From JACCXG01 sp963785755 (GTDB taxonomy: Bacteria > Acidobacteriota > Vicinamibacteria > Vicinamibacterales > 2-12-FULL-66-21): a stretch of 64,000 nucleotides of DNA. The notes under the pieces were generated by a model, which worked only from the letters and a program-made list of their open reading frames with translations, did not search any database and had not been told where the DNA came from. Both the position numbers and the translations under genes were made by a program. The stretch lies in assembly GCA_963785755.1 (NCBI GenBank), contig CAWAXG010000060.1, positions 92,566 through 156,565 of the forward strand, written 5' to 3'. This document shows, in pieces, positions 10,299-20,070 of the stretch (position 1 is the stretch's first letter; the number at the start of each line of letters is the position of its first letter).

Positions 10299-11846
10299 TC
10301 AGGCCTTCTGCATGATCATGTCGGCGGCCTTCTCGCCGATCATGTAAACCGTCGCCTGCAGGTTGCCGCTCACGACCGACGGCATGATGGACGCATCCAC
10401 GACGCGCAACCCGTCAACGCCGTAGACGCGGAGCTGCGGATCGACGACGGCCCTGGCGTCGAGGCCCATCTTGCAGGTGCCGGACGGGTGCCAGTCGGTG
10501 ATGCACGTGTCCTTGATGTATTTGCGCAGTTTCTGCTTGTCGTTGCCGATTGCCGGCCCCGGGATGAGCTCCTTGCCGCGCATCTCGTCGAAGGCGTGCG
10601 TCGCCACGATCTGACGCCCGAGGTCGATACCGGCGAGCAGCACCGACATGTCGTACTCGCAGGTCAGATAGTTGGTCAGGATATTGAGCGGATCCATCGG
10701 ATTGCGCGACCGCAGCCACACGCGCCCGACGCTCTGCGGACGGCAGACGACCGGCACGAGCGCGAAACCGCGATTGAAATCCGCTCCGAGGCCCGGGAAC
10801 GCGAAGCCGCCGAAGAACAGCTGCAGATCCGGTGAGGCCAGCGGCACGCCCGGACGCGTGAACGTGAACATCGAGCTTTCGCAGATGATCATCGGGATCA
10901 TCTGCTCGATCTTCGATTCCCAGCACATGCGCACGTTCAGGTGATCCTGCAGGTTCTCGCCGACGCCCGGCAGATCGACCTCGACCGGAATGTCGAACTT
11001 GCGCAGCTGCTCGGCCGGACCGATCCCTGACAGCAGGAGGATCTTCGGCGTGTTCAGCGGTCCCATGCTGACAATCACTTCGCGCGAGGCGCGTGCCTGT
11101 ACCGTCGCGCCGTTCTGCTGGTATTCGACGCCCACCGCACGTTTCCCTTCGAGGAGCAGTCGCGTCGCAAACGCCTCGTACTCGACGCTCAGGTTCGCGC
11201 GCTCGGCTTTCACCGGCTCGATATAGGCGGTGAACGCGCTGGCGCGCTTGAAATCGCGCGTGGTCGTCGACTGGATGAAGCCGGCGCCTCCTTCCTGTTT
11301 CGGACCGTTGAAGTCCCAGTCGCTCTTGAACCCGAGCTCGCTCACACCCGCCACGAATGCCTTCGACGCCGCACTCCGCCGATCCTCCGGAAGATCCATG
11401 ACCGGCAGCGGACCGCCGACACCGCGAAAATCCGATTTCGGCCCCAGGTAGTCTTCACACTTCTTGAAATAGGGCAGCACGTGGTCGAACGACCAGTTCT
11501 CGGCCCCCGTGTAATTCCAGTGATCCAGGTCGCGCCGGTGGCCGCGAATGAAGATCCGTCCGTTCGTGGAAGCGCCGCCGCCCGCGACCTTCCCCTGGAG
11601 AAGCTGCATCTGACGGCCGTCGAGCCCCGGCTCGTTCACCGTCGTGAGGCCCCAGTCGAACTGCGGCTTCGACCACACGGCGAAAAGCGACGTGAGCTCC
11701 ACGTTGTGGATATCCGGGTCATCATCGCTGGGCCCTGCTTCGAGAAGGAGCACTTTGGTGTCACGGTTCGCCGACAGGCGGCCGGCGACCACGCAGCCGC
11801 CGATGCCGCTTCCAATCACGATGTAGTCGTACTCGCGGTTCGCCAT
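10299..11846 (-). CDS. GMC-family FAD oxidoreductase (choline/alcohol dehydrogenase-like)
   Basis: 515 residues from the ATG at 11846, chosen because GAGGAGA lies 6-8 bases upstream and homology begins at once; a longer reading from 11921 has no ribosome site. The N-terminal dinucleotide-binding motif IVIGSGIGGCVVAGRL and ADP-ribose site VLLLEAGPSDDDPD bind FAD. LQGKVAGGGASTNGRIFIRG is the GMC signature 1 region, and the C-terminus has the active-site His in DWHPSGTCKMG plus VVDASIMPSVVSGN. Members oxidise alcohols, sugars or choline. No signal peptide. It is a single gene, so the substrate is open; the usual GNxNAPT of the last motif is GNLQATV here. Confidence 0.92.
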   Translation of the reverse strand: MANREYDYIVIGSGIGGCVVAGRLSANRDTKVLLLEAGPSDDDPDIHNVELTSLFAVWSKPQFDWGLTTVNEPGLDGRQMQLLQGKVAGGGASTNGRIFIRGHRRDLDHWNYTGAENWSFDHVLPYFKKCEDYLGPKSDFRGVGGPLPVMDLPEDRRSAASKAFVAGVSELGFKSDWDFNGPKQEGGAGFIQSTTTRDFKRASAFTAYIEPVKAERANLSVEYEAFATRLLLEGKRAVGVEYQQNGATVQARASREVIVSMGPLNTPKILLLSGIGPAEQLRKFDIPVEVDLPGVGENLQDHLNVRMCWESKIEQMIPMIICESSMFTFTRPGVPLASPDLQLFFGGFAFPGLGADFNRGFALVPVVCRPQSVGRVWLRSRNPMDPLNILTNYLTCEYDMSVLLAGIDLGRQIVATHAFDEMRGKELIPGPAIGNDKQKLRKYIKDTCITDWHPSGTCKMGLDARAVVDPQLRVYGVDGLRVVDASIMPSVVSGNLQATVYMIGEKAADMIMQKA

Positions 11847-12299
11847 ACGCTTCTCCTCGGGCGTGCCCTGCTGGACGGCCCGGCACGATAAGGGCAACGG
11901 GCATGTCTGAGCGAAAATCACTCGTCGGGTTTGACACTGTACCGCCGCCGCCGATTCGCGGTCAACGCGGGTTCAGACTTCGCTTGACGACTGCACGGGG
12001 CGTGTGCCGTCGTTCAAACGACAAGCATGAGCCTGCAATCGCCCGTTGACCAGTACCAACGCGTCGTGCTTGATCGCTTCCGTCGTCCGTTCACTGCTGA
12101 AGCATCCGGCACCTCGCTGAACCTGGTCCCCCTCGAATGTGTGGCGAGAGATATCAAGCGGCGAACTATTGGTTTTGTCTTGTTCGTGGGGTTTGCGGTG
12201 ATGCTTGTCGCGACGTCAGTGTTGACGCTGAACCAGCGCGACGCCGGCAAGTGGCGATGGGCCGACCTGCCGGCGAGGTGCGGGCGATGGGCGTAATCG
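11847..12299. other. Intergenic stretch, no confident gene
   Basis: About 450 bases between the GMC gene and a lipoprotein gene. A plus-strand reading at 12027-12296 (89 codons, one hydrophobic stretch) and an overlapping Arg/Ser-rich minus-strand reading exist, but neither has a ribosome site or a recognisable family. A short inverted repeat GTCGTT..AACGAC sits near 12009-12022, and CGTAATCGTTACG at 12292-12304 could form a weak hairpin at the end of the lipoprotein gene. Confidence 0.4.
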
Positions 12300-12929
12300 T
12301 TACGGCGCGCCGACAAAGTGATAACTGAATGACACGGCCGGGTTGGCCGCGAAGTCCAGCGTGCCCTGGCCACGCAGGGCTGCCAGGGCGCCCGTTCCAT
12401 CCTGGAACGCGAACTTCGTGAACCCGAACGGATACTGAGGCGGCGCCGCTGTCGGATAGTTGATTTTGAGGCCGACAGAGTCAGGGGGGCTGCCGACCCC
12501 GGCTACCGTGCAGTGGCACGTCGTGAACCCCGTGCCGCCCGGATGCGCGCGCTTAAACTGTCCTGGTCCATCGCCGAACACCACGCAGCTCGTCGGGAAC
12601 CCGAGAGTCATGTCGACGCCCGGCACACATTGACCTGGCTCGAAATTGATGCCCACGATGTCCCCGGTCAGCTGAACTTCGCGGCCAGTCTCACCGTTGT
12701 CGACCCCTGCAGCGAATCCAAATACACCGGGCTGCACTTCGACGAAGACGGTCCCGGCGGTTCCCGTCTCCGGCCGCGCGGCCGTCTGGCTCGGCCCCGC
12801 TGCACCGGCCCCGAGATCCGCAACCGTGCGGGACGGGCTCGTAGGAGATCCGCAGCTGGCACAAGCGGCAGCTGCAAGCACGGCGAGAACACATTGTCGC
12901 CACATCGGGCGACGCAAACCATCGTTCAT
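12300..12929 (-). CDS. Putative secreted lipoprotein of unknown function
   Basis: 209 residues. A basic N-terminus, hydrophobic stretch and lipobox-like ACASC (Cys near residue 26) mark a lipoprotein, followed by a Ser/Pro/Ala/Gly-rich linker. The rest contains four more Cys, including the cluster TTCHCT, possibly disulphide or metal related, and no family I recognise. The N-terminus could instead begin at the second Met (residue 9, MWRQCVLAV), which gives a more typical signal length. It has its own upstream region facing the F420-reductase-like gene. Located in the periplasm or outer membrane by inference. Confidence 0.6.
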   Translation of the reverse strand: MNDGLRRPMWRQCVLAVLAAAACASCGSPTSPSRTVADLGAGAAGPSQTAARPETGTAGTVFVEVQPGVFGFAAGVDNGETGREVQLTGDIVGINFEPGQCVPGVDMTLGFPTSCVVFGDGPGQFKRAHPGGTGFTTCHCTVAGVGSPPDSVGLKINYPTAAPPQYPFGFTKFAFQDGTGALAALRGQGTLDFAANPAVSFSYHFVGAP

Positions 12930-13097
12930 GATTCCAACTCCTGATTGAGGGGGCTGAAGTATCTCACCGAACGCCGAACAAGCACCAGCAACGTCTACAT
13001 GGATGTGCGCGTGCTCCGCGGACGTGAACCCTATTTGACCGGAATGTGCGTACTGACTGACGCCGCGCGTGTTCCAACCCGTAGGAGCACCGCCGGG

Positions 13098-13775
13098 CTA
13101 CGCGCGGGTGTAATAGTCCGGCAGCGGCGGTGGGGGCTCGTGCCGCTTCAGCGCCTCTACGAACTTCAAGGCGTCAGGCAGCCGGTATTCCTCGCCGTAC
13201 ACGGCGCCCTTGCGGCGCGGCGCCTCCATGGGCGCCGCGTCGCCCAATCCGCCGATATCCACGGCCGCAAAACCGCAGTTCTCGATCAAGGTCTCGACCG
13301 TCGCCTTGGCGTCACGATCGTCCCCGCAATAGAACAGGACCGCCCGTTCGTTGGGAGGCCGGGTGGAAGCTTCTGCCTGGAATCGTGACGTCAGGGTGTT
13401 GAAGGCCTTCACCAGACGAGCACCTGGCATACGTGCGGCATTGACCTGGGCGGCGGTGCGGCCTGGGGGCAAAGGCTGGAGACCCGACGGACCGAACTGG
13501 TTGTTGGTGTCGATCACGATCTTCCCGTCGAGCGAACCGGCTTGCGCGAGGGCCAGATCGATCGCCATCCATGGCACCGACAGCATGACGACTGGTGCGA
13601 ACTTCACGGCCTCGGCCGGCGAACCGCTTCGCGCTGTTGGACCAGCGGCGCTGGCAATGGCGGCAAGCTTCGCCGGGTCGCGCGAAAAGCTGATCAGGAC
13701 GTCGTGTCCCGCGCGCGCGAAGAGTTGCGCGGCATTGCTGCCAATCCGACCTGCCCCGATGATCCCGATATTCAT
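13098..13775 (-). CDS. NADPH:F420-reductase-like / coenzyme-binding oxidoreductase
   Basis: 225 residues from the ATG at 13775, which has GGAGGC 8 bases upstream and begins directly with the Rossmann motif MNIGIIGAGRIGSNAAQLFA. SFSRDP after the second strand suggests NADPH preference, and VIDTNNQFGPSG plus LVKAFNTL are typical of the F420-dependent NADP oxidoreductase family (NADP-binding domain PF03807). Many members in organisms without F420 act on other substrates, so F420 use is not assured. It faces away from the molybdenum hydroxylase genes across a 319-base gap. Confidence 0.8.
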   Translation of the reverse strand: MNIGIIGAGRIGSNAAQLFARAGHDVLISFSRDPAKLAAIASAAGPTARSGSPAEAVKFAPVVMLSVPWMAIDLALAQAGSLDGKIVIDTNNQFGPSGLQPLPPGRTAAQVNAARMPGARLVKAFNTLTSRFQAEASTRPPNERAVLFYCGDDRDAKATVETLIENCGFAAVDIGGLGDAAPMEAPRRKGAVYGEEYRLPDALKFVEALKRHEPPPPLPDYYTRA

Positions 13776-14094
13776 TGGCCTGCCTCCGAAGCGTCCGGGC
13801 GCCAGTGTACTCGGGTAGGTCGTCTTTTGACGAAGCGCAGACCCACCGAGCCGAAGCCAGCACCGAGTGCCCGACCGAGCGGCCCATCCCGCAAGGAACC
13901 AAAGAGCCGTGGCGATCGCGCTGCCGGACCACACCGTTTTTGTGATAGAAACTACGTCTGCTCGAGCGTCGGCGGGAGTGGCGAGCGGTCCCTACAGCGG
14001 CGCTCCCCGCGCGTTGCGGGCGGGCGGTGCGCAACGAATCAATCCAAGAACCATTCCCGTTGCCCCAAGAACAAGTTCCCGTTACCGGGTCGAC
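13776..14094. promoter_or_regulatory. Divergent intergenic region upstream of the molybdenum hydroxylase operon
   Basis: 319 bases between divergent starts. No gene is supportable: the plus frame is open but lacks a ribosome site and homology until 14095. It must carry the promoter for the hydroxylase operon and probably the reductase gene. I saw no clear operator or hairpin. Confidence 0.4.
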
Positions 14095-14577
14095 ATGACG
14101 ACACAACCTGAAGCCATCCCCCTCACACTGACAGTCAACGGCCACGTGCACACCACGACCGTGGAGCCGCACCTGCTGCTGGTGGATCTGATCCGCGACG
14201 CGCTCGGCCTGACCGGAACGAAGATCGGCTGCGAGACAGGCCAGTGCGGTGCGTGTACAGTCCTCGTCGACGGCGTGTCGGTCAAGAGCTGTGCGATGCT
14301 CGCGGCCCAGGCCGAGGGCGCCGCGATTACGACGATCGAGGGCGTGTCGACCGACGAGCAGCTGACGCCGCTTCAAAACGCGTTGTGGGAAAACCACGGC
14401 GTGCAGTGCGGCTTCTGCACGCCGGGTCTGACTCTCTCGCTCATGGATCTTCTCGGTCGCACGCCCAACCCGTCCGACGCGGAGATTCGCGAATGGATGG
14501 ACGGCAACATGTGCCGGTGCGGCGTCTACCAGAACGTGGTACGGGCCGTCCAGAGCCTGGCCGCGGGCCGTCAATAA
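14095..14577 (+). CDS. Molybdenum hydroxylase small subunit, two [2Fe-2S] clusters
   Basis: 160 residues. The N-terminal plant-ferredoxin-type cluster is bound by CETGQCGAC plus a later Cys in KSC; the C-terminal helical domain binds the second cluster through CGFCTPG and CRCGVY. Length and order match CoxS, XdhC-type and isoquinoline oxidoreductase alpha subunits, which pass electrons from the molybdenum centre to FAD. Start at 14095 is where homology begins. It is the first gene of the order small-large-medium, 17 bases before the large subunit. No Tat signal, so a cytoplasmic enzyme. Confidence 0.93.
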   Translation: MTTQPEAIPLTLTVNGHVHTTTVEPHLLLVDLIRDALGLTGTKIGCETGQCGACTVLVDGVSVKSCAMLAAQAEGAAITTIEGVSTDEQLTPLQNALWENHGVQCGFCTPGLTLSLMDLLGRTPNPSDAEIREWMDGNMCRCGVYQNVVRAVQSLAAGRQ

Positions 14578-14594
14578 CCTAACGAGGCACCGCG

Positions 14595-16961
14595 ATGGCA
14601 ACACAGCTGCTGGGCACACCGATCAAGCGCCGTGAGGATCCCGAATTCCTTCGTGGCGAGGCGAAATTCACGGCGGACGTGAACCTGCCCGGGATGGCGC
14701 ACGTGGCCATCCTGCACAGCACGGAAGCACACGCGAAGATTCGTGGCATCGACACCACGGCGGCGATGAAGCTGCCTGGCATGGTGCGCATCTTCACGGG
14801 CGCCGATCTGGCGAACAAGATGATGCCGATGGTCTGCATCTGGAAACCGGCAGGCGTCGAGAGTCATTTTCCCCCGCATCCGTACGGCCTCCCCGGGGCG
14901 CAGACCGCCCTCGCCACCGATCGGGTGCGTTACGTGGGTGAGTGGGTCGCGGCGGTCGTCGCCGAGACCCGCCAGCAGGCCTACGATGCCGTGAAGGCGA
15001 TCAACGTCGATTACGAGCCGCTGCCCATCGTCCGTAGTGCAGAAGAGGCGCTGAAGGCCGGCGCGCCCCAGCTGCACGACTCGGTGCCGGGCAACCTGTG
15101 CGCGCACGTGACCTACGGCGACAAATCGGCTGTGGATGACGCGATCAGCAAGGCGGAGGTCGTCATCCGCCAGAACCTGACCATTCCGCGCCAGCTCCAC
15201 CAGGCGCTGGAAACGCGCGCGACGATCGCCCAGTTCGACCCGGCGACCGATGAGTACACGCTGTGGACGAACACGCAGATCCCGCACGGCAACCGGTTCA
15301 TGATCTGCAACCTCGTGATGGGCATCCCGTACAACAAGCTGCGGGTCATCGTGCCGCACATTGGTGCGGGATACGGATCCAAGGGGTATCTGTATCAGGA
15401 CGCGCCGCTGATGCTGGTGCTCGCCAAAGCCGTCGGCCGCCCGGTGAAATGGGTCGATACGAGAGAGGGGCTACCGCGCACGACGGTGCATGCACGCGGA
15501 CAACTCCAGCACGCCACACTCGCTGGCAATCGCGACGGCAAGATCACCGCACTTTCGGTGTCGAACTACGTCGACCTCGGCGCGTACCCTGCAACCAACG
15601 GGCCTGGCGCGCCTCTCGTGCTCACCGGCCGGAGCATCACCGGCGCGTACACCATTCCCCATCCGTTCTACGAGGCGTACCTGGCATTTGCCAATACCGT
15701 CATGATCGGCCCGGCGCGTGGCGCCGGACGCATGGAGGCCATCCTCCTCATCGAGCGCATGGTGGACATGTTCGCCCGCGAGATCGGGATGGATCCTGCC
15801 GAGGTCCGTCGCAGGAATATGGTGCGGCCGGATCAGTTCCCGTACGAGAACGGCCTCGGGTGGAGATATGACACGGGCAATTACGCCGCGGCACTCGATC
15901 GAGCGTTGCAGATGGCCGGATCCGACAAGGTCGCGACGCTGAAAGAGGCCGCGCGCGCGCGCGGCAAACGGCTTGGTCTGGGGATCGGCTCGTATGTCAC
16001 CATCGCCGGTGTCGGACCCTCGCCCCGGATGGGCCGCGAAGGACTGATCGGCAGCACCTGGGCGAGCGCGATCGTACGCGTCCATCAGACGGGCGACGTC
16101 ACGGTCATCACCGGTGCCCAGCCTCACGGCCAGGGACAGGTCACCACGTTCTCCCAGATCATCGCGCAGGAGCTCGGCGTCGACATGGCGCGCGTCGAGG
16201 TCATTCATTCGGACAGCCACGGCGTGCCCTACGCACAGGGAAGCTATGGCAGCCGAACGTTCAGCGTCGAGGGAGCCGCGATTTTTCAGGCGGCGCAGGC
16301 GATCAAGCAGAAGGCGACGAAAGTCGGCGCCCATATGCTGCAGGCGAAGGAAGAAGACGTCGTCTTCGAAGACGCACAGGTGCGGGTCAAGGCGGATCCG
16401 GCCCGCGCCAAGCCGCTGCAGGAGATTGCCTCCGCGTTGTGGTACGCGTGGGATCTCCCGCGGGGCGTGGAACCAGGCCTCGAGGCGACCTCCTATTTCA
16501 ATCCGGAAGACTTCAACTTCCCGTTCGGCACCCACGTGGCGATCGTCGAAGTCGACGAGCAAACGGGAGCCGTCGACATCGTCCGCTACATCTGCGTGGA
16601 CGACGTCGGCATGGTCGGCAATCCGATGATCGTCGAGGGGCAGATGCACGGGAACGTCGTGTTCGGAATGGGACCCGCCTTGATGGAACAGGTCGTTTAC
16701 GACGACAACGGGCGTCTGCTCACCAACGACTTCAAGTCCTACCCCGTTCCGCGCCCGAGTCGCATGCCGACCTTCGAGCTGGAGCGCACGGTCACACCGA
16801 CACCCTTGAACCCCATGGGCGCGAAGGGCGCCGGCGACGTCAGCCAGCCGGCGGTGGCGCCGGCGATCGTCAACGCGATTTGCGACGCGTTGTCCGTCCG
16901 CCATCTCGACGTGCCCGTGACACCGGAGAAAATATGGCGCGCGATGCAGGAGCAACGATGA
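14595..16961 (+). CDS. Molybdenum hydroxylase large subunit (xanthine dehydrogenase/CoxL superfamily)
   Basis: 788 residues covering both domains of the molybdopterin-binding subunit: the N-terminal hammerhead (from GTPIKRREDPEFLRGEAKF) and the cofactor domain. The conserved loop reads IGPARGAGRMEA, related to the AYRGAGR of form II CoxL-like proteins but lacking its Tyr, and it is not the VAYRCSFR of true CO dehydrogenase, so CO oxidation is unlikely. GAKGAGDVSQPAVAP near residue 735 carries the region of the catalytic Glu found in this family. The substrate is unknown; the neighbourhood suggests an aromatic or heterocyclic compound. Its TGA overlaps the ATG of the FAD subunit (ATGA). Confidence 0.93.
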   Translation: MATQLLGTPIKRREDPEFLRGEAKFTADVNLPGMAHVAILHSTEAHAKIRGIDTTAAMKLPGMVRIFTGADLANKMMPMVCIWKPAGVESHFPPHPYGLPGAQTALATDRVRYVGEWVAAVVAETRQQAYDAVKAINVDYEPLPIVRSAEEALKAGAPQLHDSVPGNLCAHVTYGDKSAVDDAISKAEVVIRQNLTIPRQLHQALETRATIAQFDPATDEYTLWTNTQIPHGNRFMICNLVMGIPYNKLRVIVPHIGAGYGSKGYLYQDAPLMLVLAKAVGRPVKWVDTREGLPRTTVHARGQLQHATLAGNRDGKITALSVSNYVDLGAYPATNGPGAPLVLTGRSITGAYTIPHPFYEAYLAFANTVMIGPARGAGRMEAILLIERMVDMFAREIGMDPAEVRRRNMVRPDQFPYENGLGWRYDTGNYAAALDRALQMAGSDKVATLKEAARARGKRLGLGIGSYVTIAGVGPSPRMGREGLIGSTWASAIVRVHQTGDVTVITGAQPHGQGQVTTFSQIIAQELGVDMARVEVIHSDSHGVPYAQGSYGSRTFSVEGAAIFQAAQAIKQKATKVGAHMLQAKEEDVVFEDAQVRVKADPARAKPLQEIASALWYAWDLPRGVEPGLEATSYFNPEDFNFPFGTHVAIVEVDEQTGAVDIVRYICVDDVGMVGNPMIVEGQMHGNVVFGMGPALMEQVVYDDNGRLLTNDFKSYPVPRPSRMPTFELERTVTPTPLNPMGAKGAGDVSQPAVAPAIVNAICDALSVRHLDVPVTPEKIWRAMQEQR

Positions 16962-17826
16962 CCTCCGCCGGATACGCCGCGCCCCGCACCGTGCAGGACG
17001 CCGTTGCGCTGCTCGCCAGCACGCCGGGTGCCCGTGTGCTCGCGGGAGGACAGGGTCTACTGGTCGAACCATCCCGGAGCCGCCTCGCCGGGACGCTGCT
17101 GGTCGACCTTCGGCAGATTCCGACGCTCGCTGGTGTCGGGTGGCTGCGCGATGGCAGCCTGAAAATCGGCGCCATGACGACGCTGGCGGCGATGACCGCC
17201 GACGATGCGCTGAAGAGTACCTGGCCGGCGCTGGCCGAGGCCGCCCGCGGCAGCGGCGACGCACAGGTACGCAATCGCGGCACGCTCGGTGGAACCCTGG
17301 CGGCGGCGGATCCCCAATCGGATCTTCCCCCGGTACTACTGGCGCTGGACGCCAGAATCGAGGTCGCAGGCTCCGCAGGCTCGAGAACGCTCGAGTCGAC
17401 GGACCTGTACACCGGTGCGGGACAGACGTCCCTGCGCCCCGACGACATCATCACGGCGGTCGTCATCCCGGCGCGTGGCAAGCGCACCGGCATCGCGTAC
17501 AAAAGTTCCTGCATCCGGCAACACTCGGGGCGATCTGCGGCGTTGCCGTGCATCTTGCGCTCGCGGACAATCGGACGCTGGCCGACGCGCGCGTCGCTCT
17601 GACTGGCGCCGTCGATCGGCCGTTGCGTGTCGTCGCGGCCGAGAAGGCGCTCACGGGTCAGCCGCCGTCCGATGACCTGCTCGCGAAGGCGGCCCGCACG
17701 ACGAACGATGCGGGCACCTTCCTCAGTGACCATTTCGCGTCGGCGGAGTACAGGCGCCACCTCGCCGGAGTATTGACGGCTCGGGCCCTGAAGCGAGCGA
17801 TGCAAGAAGCAGCCGGTCAGCAATGA
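16958..17826 (+). CDS. Molybdenum hydroxylase medium subunit, FAD-binding (one frameshift)
   Basis: 289 residues once repaired. FAD-binding motifs ARVLAGGQGLLVE and VRNRGTLGGTLAAADP (pyrophosphate loops) are present, then the CO-dehydrogenase flavoprotein C-terminal domain. The frame breaks at 17501-17504, a run of four A; one more A joins GIAYK to KFLHPATLGAICGVAV without loss and makes the length 290 codons. The ATG overlaps the stop of the large subunit. The break is probably a homopolymer sequencing error, because both halves are well conserved. Confidence 0.88.
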
Positions 17827-17880
17827 CAACGTCACGGGCGGGCGCCTCCCGCCACGAACCACGAGACTAGGAGAACGAGC

Positions 17881-18279
17881 GTGCCCACAACCACACCAGG
17901 CCGGAAGTTCTTCGACGAGCACATGGCCTACATCTACGCCAACAAGATCGACGAGATGATCGAGAATCAGTACGCGGAGGACGCGGTCCTGTTTTCCCCC
18001 TTCGATGTCCTGAACACGCCTCCCCCTCACGTCGTCCGCGGCCAGAAAGCGCTCAAGGAGTTCTTTCACACCTATATCTCCTGGCAGGGAGCAATCCAGG
18101 TGGAGCAGCTGTACGATTTCGCCGAGACGGACGATTCAATTTTTTTCCAGGCGATCTTCACGTCCCGCACGGGCAAGTGGGTTGTCGGCGATGCGTGGCA
18201 CATGCGCGGCGGCAAGATCGACGTCCACTACAGCTTCGCCCACAAGATCGGCGAGGGGACGGCGGGATCGAAGAGCTAA
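17881..18279 (+). CDS. SnoaL/NTF2-like protein, copy 1
   Basis: 132 residues, GTG start with AGGAGAA about 6 bases upstream. The pattern fits the SnoaL-like / nuclear transport factor 2 fold: N-terminal helix ending KIDEMIENQYAEDAVLFSP, then strands with HVVRGQKALKEFF and a final WHMRGGKIDVHY. Such small cone-shaped proteins act as isomerases, cyclases, dehydratases or ligand binders. It directly follows the hydroxylase operon (54 bases) and is related to the protein at 25286, suggesting a role in the same pathway. No catalytic residues can be assigned. Confidence 0.82.
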   Translation: MPTTTPGRKFFDEHMAYIYANKIDEMIENQYAEDAVLFSPFDVLNTPPPHVVRGQKALKEFFHTYISWQGAIQVEQLYDFAETDDSIFFQAIFTSRTGKWVVGDAWHMRGGKIDVHYSFAHKIGEGTAGSKS

Positions 18280-18340
18280 CACGGAAATCCCGCGGCAGAT
18301 TGCACGCCCGTGAGTTGTCATTTCGATCGATAGGGATCTC

Positions 18341-20045
18341 ATGTCGAATTGCGTGTCCTCGTTCGTTACATGCGCAGCGATCGCCCGCCGCGTTCTTCGG
18401 TCGGCAGACGTGCGGCGGCGGGTTGCTCATCGGGGAGTGTGCCTGACGGCTGCCGCGCTGCTGTTCGCCGGCACGACCGCGGGAGCCCAGACGGCGAGCG
18501 GCGAGAGAGCAGAGCAACCGGCTGCTGCCAACGAAGGAGAGGCGGCACCGGCACAGGACGCGGCAAAGGCGAAAGTAGCGGCACCGGCGCAGGAGGCGCC
18601 GCCGCCCCCGCCGCCGCGTCCCTGGCCTCCGCGGTATGCGGAACGCCGGTTCGACGAGAATTGGCGGCCCCTCGACTGGGCGAACCCTCAGGCGGGCGCG
18701 CGCGACATCTTCGACAAGATCAAGGCCCTGCCCCTGAACGAGAGCGGCTCCGCCTGGATGGGTTTCGGTGGGTCGGTGCGCGGGCGGCTGGCCTACCAGA
18801 GCACCGTGACATTCGGCGGCCCCTTCGAATTCGAACCCACGATGTGGACCGGGCGAGTTCGGGGCCACACTGATCTCCACCTAGGCAAGTTCCGCGCGTT
18901 CGGAGAGTACATCTACTCGGTACTCCAGCATCGAAGCCCTGGTCGACACCTTCAACGCCCCCTCCGCCAGGCTCGGGTTCGACGCGCCGAATACGGCGGG
19001 GGACGTCCTCAATCTCTTCGGCGAGTACCAGACAGGGGTCTCCGGCACGTGGGAAGCGGGCGTGTGGGCTGGACGCCGTGAGCTGCTGATGGGGAACCAG
19101 CGCATCATCTCGCCTGGAAACTGGCTGCTGAACCGGCACACGTTCGACGGCGCGGGCGGATGGCTGAACAACAGGAAACATCGCTTCGAGGGCTTCGTGA
19201 CGCGCCCGCGTGTCCCGATCCCGGATCGGTTCACCCGCCGGGATGACGAGACAGTCCTCTCAGGCGTCTTCTACTCGACGAGTTTCGCCCCGAAGCCGCA
19301 GCAGAACATCCGGTTCGAGCCTTATCTTCTCGACATCAGCCGAAAAGACGTGACGTTCGTGCAAGGGACAGCCGACGAGAACCGCTACACGATGGGTGCG
19401 CTCGCGCAGGGCGACCTCGGCTCGACAGGCCTCGATTTCGAGGCCGAGGGGATTTACCAGTACGGGCGGTATGAAACGCCGTTCGACCGCGGCATCATCA
19501 ACGCGTACGCCTGGGTGACCAAAGTCGGGTACCGACTGCGGAACGTCAAGTTCGTGCCACGACCGTCGATCAGCCTCGAATACTCGAGCGGCGATTCAGA
19601 CCCGAACGACACCTCGCTGGGGACCTTCGATCCGCTCTACCCGCTCGCCTGGAGCTTCTACGGGTTCCACGCGGCGTTCGATCGAAAGAACTTCGTGGCC
19701 GGGGGGTTTCATCTGGAAGGGGCGCACAAGACTACGTATTTCAGGACGAGCTACTTCCCGATCATGTGGCGCGCGCAGGTGAACGACGGCGTCTACAACT
19801 CCTTCAACGAGATCGCCCGAAGGCCGGATTTCCAGTCGCGTGGCGGAAATTTTCCGGATCTCGACTCGGCCTCACGAGAGATCGGGCAGCAGATTGACTT
19901 CGGATTCTTCTGGCAGGCAACCCGCCACGTGAATTTCTACGCGACCTACCTGCATTTCTTCGCGGGCAAGTTCTATCAGGACACGCAAACGGCGAAGCCG
20001 AGAGACATGAACGGCGTCATGCTCCTGACGGAGTTCGCGTTTTGA
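18341..20045 (+). CDS. Alginate-export-type outer-membrane porin (one frameshift)
   Basis: About 567 residues when repaired. A long basic N-region and hydrophobic core (VCLTAAALLFAGTTAGAQ) form a signal peptide, followed by an Ala/Pro-rich stretch with a run of Pro. Then comes an alginate_exp-like barrel: GRVRGHTDLHLGKFRAFGEY, WAGRRELLMGNQRIISPGNW, WLNNRKHRFEGF, ending in EFAF with terminal Phe. The frame breaks at about 18930; one extra base accounts for the length (1705 nt). The family (AlgE-like) forms anion-selective porins, and soil bacteria use relatives for organic acids and aromatics. Its position after the hydroxylase suggests substrate uptake (inference). Confidence 0.82.
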
Positions 20046-20049
20046 TGCC

Positions 20050-20070
20050 GGTCCTTACCGGAACAGGACC
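20050..20070. terminator. Stem-loop between convergent genes
   Basis: GGTCCT and AGGACC form a 6-bp stem around a 9-base loop, 5 bases after the stop of the porin gene and overlapping the last codons of the convergent secreted protein. A weak bidirectional terminator is possible; there is no T-run. Confidence 0.35.

Noticed and set aside
12027..12296. 89-codon reading with one hydrophobic stretch
   Set aside because: No ribosome site, no family, and an equally long reading on the other strand; too weak to call a gene.
14095..16961. CO dehydrogenase (coxSL) identity
   Set aside because: The large subunit lacks the VAYRCSFR active-site loop with the copper-binding Cys, so only the superfamily is claimed.
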